The position numbers and the translations under genes are program-made. Source: Streptococcaceae bacterium (GTDB taxonomy: Bacteria > Bacillota > Bacilli > Lactobacillales > Streptococcaceae). Taken from it: a stretch of DNA of 64,000 nt. Below the pieces are notes generated by a model. The model ran no database searches. It was not told where the DNA came from and saw nothing but the letters and a program-made list of their open reading frames with translations. This document shows positions 34,125 to 41,901 of this stretch, piece by piece (positions within the stretch are counted from its first letter, which is position 1; each line of letters opens with the position of its first letter). The stretch is from assembly GCA_031253335.1 (NCBI GenBank), contig JAIRWF010000010.1:1-64000 (forward strand). Reading direction: 5' to 3'.

Positions 34125-34868
34125 ATGACAATCACAAAAAAGCAATTCCTTCAGATTGCCCAGGAAAGTAATATTTTAGAACAAGAATACGCTTTGGATG
34201 TGCTTGTCCGGATTGCCCACCATTCAAGTGCGATAGAAGGCAACACCCTATCGCTGAGTGACACGATTACCATCATAGTTGATGAACTTACACCAACCAG
34301 ATCGAAATCAATGCGAGAGCTTTACGAGGTAGCTAACCACCGAGAAGCCCTAGCGGATGTTCTGAAAAAAATAAAAGAAGCAACGCCACCTGACACAGCC
34401 TTCATCAAATTAATTCATAAGGATTTAATGGATCACATTCGTGAAGATGCAGGCTCTTTCAAAACACAGCAAAATGCAATTCTTGGCTCTATGGAAAAAC
34501 TAGCAACACCTGGCGAGACACCTGCACTTATCATCCAATGGCTGGATAACTTAAACTATCAACTTGAAAACTTAACGGCAGAAAATTTTCTAATGGCTCT
34601 CGCTGAGCGTCATATAGAGTTTGAGTCTATTCATCCCTTTTCGGATGGAAATGGTAGAACAGGCCGCATGCTACTCATGTATGCGACGCTAAAAAAGCTA
34701 AATACTCCTCTCGTGATAACCATTGATGAACGCGCAGAATACATCGAAGCCATCCAACAGCACAGTGCAGAAACCCTTGCAAATCTTTTCACTCGCTGTC
34801 TTGAGCGCGAGCAATCACGTAAAGCATCCTTTGACTACCAAGAAGCAATGAACTCAGAAATTGAATAA
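34125..34868 (+). CDS. Fic-domain protein (class II, AMPylase type)
   Basis: 247-residue protein likely to transfer AMP or another nucleotide moiety to a target protein hydroxyl. The catalytic motif HPFSDGNGRTGR begins at His170 and is complete. An N-terminal inhibitory helix motif SSAIEGN (Ser34-Asn40, Glu38 as the blocking Glu) marks it as a self-inhibited class II Fic. The RBS is AGAAAGGAG. It is first gene after the cre-like promoter and is followed 27 nt later by the giant adhesin, so it heads the pilus region. No cognate small antitoxin is present, as expected for class II. Target unknown. Confidence 0.92.
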   Translation: MTITKKQFLQIAQESNILEQEYALDVLVRIAHHSSAIEGNTLSLSDTITIIVDELTPTRSKSMRELYEVANHREALADVLKKIKEATPPDTAFIKLIHKDLMDHIREDAGSFKTQQNAILGSMEKLATPGETPALIIQWLDNLNYQLENLTAENFLMALAERHIEFESIHPFSDGNGRTGRMLLMYATLKKLNTPLVITIDERAEYIEAIQQHSAETLANLFTRCLEREQSRKASFDYQEAMNSEIE

Positions 34869-34895
34869 ATTAGAATAAACTAATTTAGAAACCGC

Positions 34896-37800
34896 ATGTC
34901 ACACACTTCTCAACATCGCAAGCGTAAAATCGTGCCTGTGAAGACATTTCTTTCGCATGCCGAGGAGAAGCCTACGCCAAAGCCCACCCACTTCCGCACT
35001 TGGAAATCAGGCAAGACCTGGCTCTATGGGGTTGCCCTTTTGACAGTCCTCGCAGGCACTGGGACGCTGGCTTATGAAGCAAGCCTTGCTCCATCCCCTG
35101 TCAAATCCATCTATGCCGCGACCATAGCGAGTAGCGGTCTCACGGCCGCAGGTGTCAGCGTCGATGCGGGAACACACGCGATGACCTCTGGCTATACTGC
35201 AGCAGGGAGCCTTGCCGCAGGTGTCACAAGTAGTGCAGCTTGGACGAGTTCCTATAGCGGAACAAACGAAGTCAGCATGAGCGGAAACTATTTCCAGTTG
35301 GCTGCTTCATCAGCCGTCTCAACAGCGGGCTATGTCGTGAATAATGAGGTCATTAACACCACTTCAGCTTTCACGATTTCGACGACTTTCCAAACAGGTT
35401 CTACAGGCTATATCGGAACACCAGGGGCAGGAATTGGACTTTTACTTGTCCCAGTAGGAGAAAAAATAGGAACTGGGACCGACCTCAATGCAGCTCCAAC
35501 GGGCTATGGAATCTCTGGCCTTGCCAATGCCATCTTTGCGGGTCGCATGCAATATCCAGCGAATGCAGGCGTGACCTTCGCCGATGCATCTACTGCCTAT
35601 ATCCGCATGACAAATACCGCTGGATCTCTCCTTTCCGTTCAGGGAGGGAATGCGAACACGTGGAGCTCTGCAGATTCTACAGGCTCTTACGCTACGGGTA
35701 CACCATGGATTACCAGCGTACCTTATTCAGCTTCTACAGGCTCTATTTATTCTGATAGTGTCACACTTTCTTGGTCTCCAACAAGTGGCACGACAGGAAC
35801 CTTGACTGAAACGATTAACGGTAAAACCCTGACCTATACCGGAGTGACGCTTCAATCCAACATGCAGTTTGGCATAGAGGCAGCGCACGGGACGACACAA
35901 TACACGCAATACGCCGCTACCGTCACCGCCATCTCCGCGACCGCTGCCACTTCTCCTATTACCGTCAATTACATCAATACGACGACAGGAAGCGAAATCA
36001 TAGGCACGACGCCTGACACCATCAAGACAGACATTGGCGCCTTGGTCGGCGTGACGAAGACAACGACAGGAAACACCTCAGATGCTTACGATTTTGTGGC
36101 GCCTACGATTTCGGGCTACACAGTCTCAAGCGTCTCCGCACCTGTCCAGCCAAATGGCACTACCTCATCGAGCATCAACGTCTATTACGCAGTCAATCAA
36201 TCTGCGACCTTTACCTACTCCTATGCGTCAAATACACCAGGTTCTGGGACAAACTCCGGCTCAAGCCTAGCCGCACTTCCAGCTACCAGTACGATTTCGG
36301 GCTATGCAGGTGCATCCTTGACAGCGACGCAAACCAATAAGTCAGGCTATGCGACCTTGGTGAGCTGGAACGGCACGTCTTATTCGAACCTAAGCTCTGC
36401 ACTTGCGGCTTATTACGCGGCAGCTGGCGCGTCAACAGGAACATTTGGCTCAAGCGCCGCTTATCTCAATCCGAGCTTTGCGCTTGTTTATTCTGCCTAC
36501 AATCAGCGCGCAGACTTTGGTGTTCTCTCTGGGACGACCCTCACGACGTCAAGCTCAACCTCGTCACCTACTGGTGCTCCGATGAGTGTGGGGAGCTATA
36601 CCGATGCTTCTCTTGCAAAGACAGGCTCATCCTATGTGGTCTATACAGGACTCATCTCGCAGGGCGCTTCCATTCCGACGACAACGACAGGCTTGTCTTC
36701 TCTATCTTCCTATGCGACGATATCACAAGCGCTAGCAGCTAATTCCTATTATACAGGCACAGCGTCAGGCAATGCCAATACGTCTGCAGCTGGCGAAACA
36801 GACCAAGTCTTCCTCATCTCCTATGCCGCTTTACAGTACATCAAATACTCCGCTTCCATGCAATCAGGCGCCCCAGGCTCTAGTAACATCACAGGGTCCC
36901 TTCAAATGACCCTCCCGACAGGAAGTCTCTTTGACTCAGGCATTGCATCAGGAAGCCTTTACAATTCAAACCTTGTCGCCTCTCTCGTGACTGCCTTTCC
37001 AGCAGCGACAACTTCAGGCTATGATTATTATATCCAAGCGACAAACGCGAGCGGGGTCACTGAAAATTTCCCAATTGCCTATGGCAATGGCGATTGGAAC
37101 ACTGCACTAGGTTTAAGCTCATATAGCACACAAAGTAGTGCGATGGCAGCAGCCTATAGCTCGGCAGCGGCCTTTATGGGAAGCTATGATTCTTCCGCGG
37201 ATAGCAACGGTAGCTCGCCGACGCAGTCCATGACCATTGTCTATGTCCCACGTGGGATGACGGTTACCTCTGTAGCCTCCTCGTCAGGCACCACATCTGT
37301 ATCACTTGCGGCACCAAGGATGTATGCTTTCCTCTACACCGGAGCAGATTTCTCCACAGCGACCGATCCGAAAGGAAATTCTGCCTACATCTCGACGACG
37401 GGCGCTCCTGGCACGACTGGGACATCCGCTTATGCGACCGTCATTGGCTCAACAGTAGCAAGCTATGCCAACTGGCCAACAGACTCCCAGCTCTCTGCAG
37501 CTGATCCAGGCTGGTCTTATCAGGTGGTTTGGGTAAGTGCTGCCACTGCGACAAGTGGGACAAGTTACCGTACCGCTGCCTTTTCATCCAATGCAGCAGC
37601 AGGTGTTCTAACCTATACGACGATGGCTTCAGCCTTGGCAGCGCATCCCTACACGACCTCAGCAGCCGCAGATTATTATGCCATTGACTACATTGCTCTC
37701 CCGACGGGTAGCGGTGCACAGACCTCGGCTGCCGCTGGGACGACTGCCAGCTTGACCAACGCTCTGACCCCGCAGTCTATGACGAATGCCCCAACCTTTA

Positions 37801-38429
37801 CGAGCTCAGGGTCTGCGACCAACACCGCACCATCCAGCTTCTTTGATAACAAAGGCTCAGAGTGGATGCAAAGTAGTAACGGCTCCTATTACCTCTTCTC
37901 GGGCGGAACACTCACAACGAGTGCCTTTAGTTACGTAAACACTCAAGGCACCACAATGTCAAGCCCACCAACAGGTGATATTGCGGGCTCATCTGGCGTA
38001 TCCATCACTTATACGGGCACAGGCGCCGCGCCAATCGTCGCCATTTCGGGTCTTAGTCCAGGTGATCACTTCGTCTATGTGACCTACACCGATACGAGTG
38101 GCAATAAAGTGACGGTGCTCGATGAAGTCTATGTGAACCCTGATTACGTCCTACCATTTACAGGTGGGGAAGGACTGGGGACGCTTCTAGGCCTCGCCAC
38201 CATGGCAGGGATAGGCGCACTAGGCTTCAGGCGACTCAGACGTAAAGAAGAAGAGGAAGTCTTTGACCCAGGTGGCTTAGATCCAGGCGAAGGTCCTGCT
38301 GGCGTGATACTGACCACAAGCTCAGGCTTGCACCGCGAGATTAGGCATATCAACCTCGTCTCACATAAAGCCAAGCCCCGAGGCGGCCTCCACGTCAACC
38401 GACGAAAAGCCCCACCTGGCTATGTCTAA
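34896..38429 (+). CDS. Giant LPXTG adhesin with lectin-like and MucBP-like domains (putative pilus tip)
   Basis: 1177-residue surface protein. The KxYKxGKxW-type signal HFRTWKSGKTWLYG sits at 32-45 after an extra 30-residue N-terminus. It continues with an L-type-lectin-like region (about 85-345), a MucBP-like domain (ITVNYINTTTGSEIIGTTPD on), and Ala/Ser/Thr-rich repeats of about 100 residues. The sorting signal LPFTGGEG starts near 1086, then a helix and RRLRRK. Unusually, about 60 residues follow the charged cluster (FDPGGLDPGEGP...RRKAPPGYV). No Shine-Dalgarno is seen; a small hairpin AATTAG/CTAATT precedes the ATG, so translation may depend on fic. Composition is far richer in A, S and T than in its neighbours. 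Confidence 0.88.
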   Translation: MSHTSQHRKRKIVPVKTFLSHAEEKPTPKPTHFRTWKSGKTWLYGVALLTVLAGTGTLAYEASLAPSPVKSIYAATIASSGLTAAGVSVDAGTHAMTSGYTAAGSLAAGVTSSAAWTSSYSGTNEVSMSGNYFQLAASSAVSTAGYVVNNEVINTTSAFTISTTFQTGSTGYIGTPGAGIGLLLVPVGEKIGTGTDLNAAPTGYGISGLANAIFAGRMQYPANAGVTFADASTAYIRMTNTAGSLLSVQGGNANTWSSADSTGSYATGTPWITSVPYSASTGSIYSDSVTLSWSPTSGTTGTLTETINGKTLTYTGVTLQSNMQFGIEAAHGTTQYTQYAATVTAISATAATSPITVNYINTTTGSEIIGTTPDTIKTDIGALVGVTKTTTGNTSDAYDFVAPTISGYTVSSVSAPVQPNGTTSSSINVYYAVNQSATFTYSYASNTPGSGTNSGSSLAALPATSTISGYAGASLTATQTNKSGYATLVSWNGTSYSNLSSALAAYYAAAGASTGTFGSSAAYLNPSFALVYSAYNQRADFGVLSGTTLTTSSSTSSPTGAPMSVGSYTDASLAKTGSSYVVYTGLISQGASIPTTTTGLSSLSSYATISQALAANSYYTGTASGNANTSAAGETDQVFLISYAALQYIKYSASMQSGAPGSSNITGSLQMTLPTGSLFDSGIASGSLYNSNLVASLVTAFPAATTSGYDYYIQATNASGVTENFPIAYGNGDWNTALGLSSYSTQSSAMAAAYSSAAAFMGSYDSSADSNGSSPTQSMTIVYVPRGMTVTSVASSSGTTSVSLAAPRMYAFLYTGADFSTATDPKGNSAYISTTGAPGTTGTSAYATVIGSTVASYANWPTDSQLSAADPGWSYQVVWVSAATATSGTSYRTAAFSSNAAAGVLTYTTMASALAAHPYTTSAAADYYAIDYIALPTGSGAQTSAAAGTTASLTNALTPQSMTNAPTFTSSGSATNTAPSSFFDNKGSEWMQSSNGSYYLFSGGTLTTSAFSYVNTQGTTMSSPPTGDIAGSSGVSITYTGTGAAPIVAISGLSPGDHFVYVTYTDTSGNKVTVLDEVYVNPDYVLPFTGGEGLGTLLGLATMAGIGALGFRRLRRKEEEEVFDPGGLDPGEGPAGVILTTSSGLHREIRHINLVSHKAKPRGGLHVNRRKAPPGYV

Positions 38430-38490
38430 CGAATGAAGATAATAAATGAAGATAATAATAGAAAAAGAAAATAGCAAAGGAAAACACACA

Positions 38491-40368
38491 ATGCAACTCA
38501 ATCTCAAAAAAATCAACAAGAAATTCGCCCTACTCGGGACGGGCCTCATCTTAGCCAGCACCCTCGCAGGCGCTGCAGGCGGCCTTTCAAACACCAATGC
38601 CGCAACCTACAACTCCGCCAACACCATCTCAAATGGTGAAGTGAAGATTTATGCGGAATCCGCAGCAGGAAACACCTCTACCTCTCAAAATAATGGTGGG
38701 ACAGCAGGTGCGACGGGTAGTGGGACAGACTCATCAGGAAACGACACAGGGATTGCAAACAACCAAACCCCAGCCCAACAGGGTAACGCATCTAGCACCG
38801 TCAATGACGGCTCTGCACAAACAGTCACCAGTCCCAATGGCACCATGGCCAATGTGACCTTTACCGCAACGCAATGGAATGGTACAGGTGCACCAACCGT
38901 GGATGCGAATGGTAATCCTACCTCTACCACAACGGGCTGGGGGGGCACACAAACCTCTGTCACTACTGACTCTACTGGACTTGCTGACTTCAAAAATCTC
39001 CCAACGGGCTACTATCTCTTCCAACAGACCACAACGGTCAACGGAATCGTCACAGTAAAACCTTTCATCGTCCAAGTCTCTAACGGAAACAGTAATTATT
39101 CTGCCGTCAACGTCTATCCAAAACTCGATATGTCCTTCTCATCAGGTATCGGTGATGTCGTCTCTGTGAAACCAGCCGATCAAGGCGACAACGCGACAGG
39201 AAAAACGCCAAACGAAGTGGATAATGCTTCGGGCACTACAAAAGGTTCACTTCAAGATACAACCATCCTGACCGGCACCACACCAAACAATACCGCGAAT
39301 AATGGCAATACGGTAAGTAACTCTCTGACATCTACAACAGATGACTCGACCTCTTGGACAGCAACCTCTGGGAATAATGAAAACACAAACACTGCAGCCG
39401 CAGGCGACACCGCCGCATGGAACGTGAATACCGTCTTTGACGCCTCACAAGTCTCTGGCACAAACGATGGATCTTACGTCGTCACAGATGTTCTTCCAGA
39501 TGGCGTCACCTATAGTTCAACGAAGGTTACCGCCGTTACGCCAAACGGGAATGTACCATTAACTTCTGGAAACGACTATACAGTGAGTCAAAGTGGACAG
39601 ACCGTCACGATAACATTGACCGATACCGGAAAGCAAAAAATTGCTGCGACAGCAGGAAATGCAGATTCACAATTAAACACACAAATTTTGACGCTCGTGA
39701 GCGACGGAACAGTGGGTAGCCTCAAAGATAGTGCTTCTTACAAAGCAACCAACGCCTATGGTGTTGTCCTCTCAGATGGCACTAAGACTGTTAGCTCTAC
39801 CCTAAACGTTGGTGGACTCGATCTCACAAAGACTGACGCACTCACAGGTCAAGCCCTTTCAGGTGCGAAATTTACCTTGGTGGCTGCGAAATCAGCTTCT
39901 GACATTACCATTACAAAGAGCGCTGATGGTAAGACAGTGACAGGGATTACGGTTGCAAATGGCGGCTATCTTGTGCCTGGTGGCACAGACGGAACGGTAG
40001 ATACAACGAATGGCGACACTACGGATTTAAGTAGTGCTGCAAGCGTCACGACTGATACTAGTGGTACGGCTAAATTTACTGGTCTCAATCTCGTGGATAA
40101 TAATACAGATGATTCAAATACAACGACTTATTTCCTTGTCGAGACCCAAGCACCTTCAGGCTATACGCTTCCAGACACTGCTTTCGGTGCGGAAAATGCC
40201 AACACATCACCTAAAGTAACAGATAATACAGTAACAAACGCGACCGTTTTCGAGCTCCCATTCACCGGTGGTCGTGGCATCGCCATGATCGTCATCGTCG
40301 CAGCAGGTGCCGGCTTCGCCGCCTTCGCAATCCGCCGTCGTAAAGGCAACGAAGAAGAAAAAGCATGA
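38491..40368 (+). CDS. LPXTG backbone pilin-like protein (SpaA type)
   Basis: 625-residue secreted protein expected to form the pilus shaft. Signal peptide 1-37, a pilin motif VNVYPKLD with the linking Lys near 211, a SpaA/CNA-B N-domain (TGLADFKNLPTGYYLFQ), a middle domain (DGSYVVTDVLPDGVTYSS), a last CNA-B domain (KTDALTGQALSGAKFTL) with E-box YFLVETQAPSGY, and sorting signal LPFTGGRG near 589. The start at 38491 has AAAGGAAAA upstream; a longer frame from 38446 includes a short tandem repeat (AATGAAGATAATA twice). It follows the adhesin gene closely and shares its sorting motif. Confidence 0.9.
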   Translation: MQLNLKKINKKFALLGTGLILASTLAGAAGGLSNTNAATYNSANTISNGEVKIYAESAAGNTSTSQNNGGTAGATGSGTDSSGNDTGIANNQTPAQQGNASSTVNDGSAQTVTSPNGTMANVTFTATQWNGTGAPTVDANGNPTSTTTGWGGTQTSVTTDSTGLADFKNLPTGYYLFQQTTTVNGIVTVKPFIVQVSNGNSNYSAVNVYPKLDMSFSSGIGDVVSVKPADQGDNATGKTPNEVDNASGTTKGSLQDTTILTGTTPNNTANNGNTVSNSLTSTTDDSTSWTATSGNNENTNTAAAGDTAAWNVNTVFDASQVSGTNDGSYVVTDVLPDGVTYSSTKVTAVTPNGNVPLTSGNDYTVSQSGQTVTITLTDTGKQKIAATAGNADSQLNTQILTLVSDGTVGSLKDSASYKATNAYGVVLSDGTKTVSSTLNVGGLDLTKTDALTGQALSGAKFTLVAAKSASDITITKSADGKTVTGITVANGGYLVPGGTDGTVDTTNGDTTDLSSAASVTTDTSGTAKFTGLNLVDNNTDDSNTTTYFLVETQAPSGYTLPDTAFGAENANTSPKVTDNTVTNATVFELPFTGGRGIAMIVIVAAGAGFAAFAIRRRKGNEEEKA

Positions 40369-40480
40369 TGTGAAGCCGACTGATCTGAAGTTGAGCAAAT
40401 TAGGAAATTGAGCGTTCTGAACGTAGTTCAGGTTCTCGATTTCTCTATTTGTCGAAACTTCAAGGAGGCTAATCTCAAAT

Positions 40481-40850
40481 AAGCTTAAGATGTGTAGCGA
40501 AGCGCTTTAACTTTCTTTCACAGTGAAACTTTCCGTGCATTTACTTTGTACTCAGTACAAAGCGGGAAGTTGAACAGTGACAAGAAAGTCAGCTGAGCGA
40601 AACTCAGTTAAGATGTGGAGCTCGCAGGTTTGAGAAGCTTTCGTAGTGCAGGCAGCTGTTCATTGACTTGGACGAAGTTCAAGCAGCTGGCTAAGCAGCG
40701 ACAAGCTTCTCATGCGAGCGAAACTCAGTTAAGATGTGTAGCTCGTAGGTTTGAGAAGCTTTCGTAGTGCAGACAGCTGTTCATTGACTTGGACGAAGTC
40801 CAAGCAGCTGGCTAAGCAGCGACAAGCTTCTCATGCGAGCAAAACTCAGT
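40481..40850 (+). repeat. Three bulged-hairpin repeat units in tandem
   Basis: Units separated by the linker ACTCAGTTAAGATGTG. Unit 1: outer arms AACTTTCCG/CGGGAAGTT (40527-40535, 40563-40571), bulge TGCATTTA, inner CTTTGTAC/GTACAAAG. Unit 2 (40620-40719): arms GCTCGCA/TGCGAGC and TGAGAAGCTT/AAGCTTCTCA, then CAGCTG/CAGCTG, bulge TTCATTGA, inner CTTGGAC/GTTCAAG. Unit 3 (40741-40840) is a 121-bp direct repeat of unit 2 with inner CTTGGAC/GTCCAAG. No reading frame is convincing here. Confidence 0.85.
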
Positions 40851-40900
40851 TAAGATGTGTAGCTCGAAGGGCTAAACCAACCCTGTAAAAAGAAAACCAG

Positions 40901-41000
40901 TTGACACCCGCGGAATTTATGGTATAATTTGTTTAGCGAATGTGAGTATATCGCTGGCGTATTATCGCAAAAACCGCAGGAGTGCATTCCTACGGTTTTT
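40901..41000 (+). ncRNA. Antisense RNA antitoxin (RNA II of an Fst/par-like type I module)
   Basis: Near-perfect promoter TTGACA (40901-40906), 16 nt, TATAAT (40923-40928), then about 65 nt ending in a bidirectional terminator (AAAAACCG.AGGA/TCCT.CGGTTTTT, 40969-41000). It carries AATGTGAGTATATC (40939-40952), identical to 41133-41146 in the toxin start region, and a second partial repeat (TGGCGTATTATCG versus TGGCATAATATCA). Being transcribed in opposite directions, the RNAs are complementary at these repeats, as in the Enterococcus par locus. Confidence 0.85.
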
Positions 41001-41044
41001 CTTTACACTAACTTGCGAAGCTAGTGTGCGGGCTCATGGCACTT

Positions 41045-41155
41045 TTAATCATCATCTTTGTCGTGAAACCAGCGACGGATCAGCTGATGTAAAACATCAA
41101 GCAAACCACCGACCAAAATCGGTATGATGATTAATGTGAGTATATCTATTGGCAT
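41045..41155 (-). CDS. Fst-family type I toxin peptide (36 aa)
   Basis: Small membrane-acting toxin. The peptide starts MPIDILTLIIIPILVGGL and ends RRWFHDKDDD: a short lead, one hydrophobic helix with the family P-I-x-V-G motif, a Trp near the end of the helix and a charged tail. A strong RBS (GAAAGGGGGTGAT) precedes the ATG. The 5' UTR can fold (TAGTAG/CTACTA and GGCA/TGCC), as in par RNA I, which delays translation. A -10 TATACT lies near 41204. It converges on the antisense RNA and shares its terminator. Expected to depolarise or disrupt the membrane if the unstable RNA antitoxin is lost. Confidence 0.88.
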   Translation of the reverse strand: MPIDILTLIIIPILVGGLLDVLHQLIRRWFHDKDDD

Positions 41156-41225
41156 AATATCACCCCCTTTCTAGTAGAAAGTTGGCAAGTGCCACTACTA
41201 AGTATAAAAAAAATTCTAAAACAGA

Positions 41226-41327
41226 TTGACACCCGCGGTTTTTATGGTATAACATGTCTAGCGAATATGAAGAGCTCGCTAAACATATGTATCGTAAAAG
41301 CCGCAGGTGGTGAGACCTACGGCTTTT
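41226..41327 (+). ncRNA. Second, apparently orphan, RNA II-like antitoxin
   Basis: TTGACACCCGCGG... promoter nearly identical to that of the first antitoxin RNA: TTGACA (41226-41231), 16 nt, TATAAC (41248-41253), and a similar terminator AAAAGCCG.AGG/CCT.CGGCTTTT (41295-41327). Its internal repeats do not match the toxin at 41045. No Fst-like peptide follows on the minus strand, so the toxin has been lost or the RNA acts in trans. Confidence 0.7.
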
Positions 41328-41427
41328 CTTTTCAGAAAATTGATTTTTCCGCTTTAAAAGGGATAAATAGGTGAAACGAAGTTAAGTTTCCGTTTGAGAA
41401 AAGATAAAGCAGAAATTAGAAGAAGCA

Positions 41428-41455
41428 TTGACAAGACTAATAAGGCTGCTATAAT
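41428..41455 (+). promoter_or_regulatory. Promoter of the pseudogene
   Basis: TTGACA (41428-41433), 16 nt, TATAAT (41450-41455), both consensus, followed by AGGAGGG and ATG at 41481. Confidence 0.85.
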
Positions 41456-41480
41456 AGAATTATAAAACAGGAGGGAAAAG

Positions 41481-41732
41481 ATGACTTGGGTAGAATACAT
41501 GACGAATGCAGCTCTTCAATCTAAATATGATGCTAGCTTCTGGTTTCGTTATTTGTGAAAAGTGATTACTGAAACTGAAATAAAACCAAGTCCGGAAAAG
41601 ATTGATGAGATACTATCATCCTCTGATTTGACTGCTTTCCAAAAAATTACGTTCAAGCAGACAGTTACTCAGGAATCAGTCACAAATCGTTATGTAATTT
41701 CTTTGAACAAGCCAGCAGAACTTCTTCTGTAG
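41481..41732 (+). pseudogene. Remnant of an 83-codon gene with an internal TGA
   Basis: An ideal promoter and RBS precede MTWVEYMTNAALQSKYDASF, but codon 26 is TGA (41556-41558). The same frame stays open to TAG at 41730 (VITETEIKPSPEKIDEILSS and on). Coding-like composition continues after the stop, so it is a recently broken gene, or less likely a readthrough product. I do not recognise the family. Confidence 0.7.
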
Positions 41733-41750
41733 GAAAATTATTGGTAAAAT

Positions 41751-41877
41751 ATGCAAAATAATAAAAAACTCTTTGAAGCTCTCAATCAAAAACTTGCTAA
41801 CAAAGATCTATGGCTTTGATTGGCTAGAAGAGTTCTATTTGAAAAACGATGAGAAATTGAAAAAATATTTTGGATGA
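41751..41877 (+). pseudogene. Remnant of a second small gene, frameshifted
   Basis: It starts MQNNKKLFEALNQKLANKDL; a stop after DLWL is bypassed in another frame that continues FDWLEEFYLKNDEKLKKYFG to a stop at 41877. Both halves look coding, suggesting one frameshift in a gene of about 40 codons. No family recognised. It lies just before the sortase gene. Confidence 0.55.
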
Positions 41878-41901
41878 AGTGAAGAATGAAAGGAGGCATG
41901 A

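Noticed and set aside
40620-40840. Tandem direct repeats as a CRISPR array
   Set aside because: Only two 121-bp near-identical units plus one diverged unit; no 28-36-bp repeats with unique spacers and no cas genes. The units are hairpins.
41342-41440. 24-codon hydrophobic minus-strand frame as toxin for the second antitoxin RNA
   Set aside because: No Shine-Dalgarno sequence, no P-x-x-V-G motif or Trp-charged tail, and no repeat shared with the RNA.
41556-41558. TGA as a selenocysteine or programmed readthrough codon
   Set aside because: No SECIS-like structure was seen, the product is not a known selenoprotein, and the neighbouring small gene is also broken; decay is simpler.
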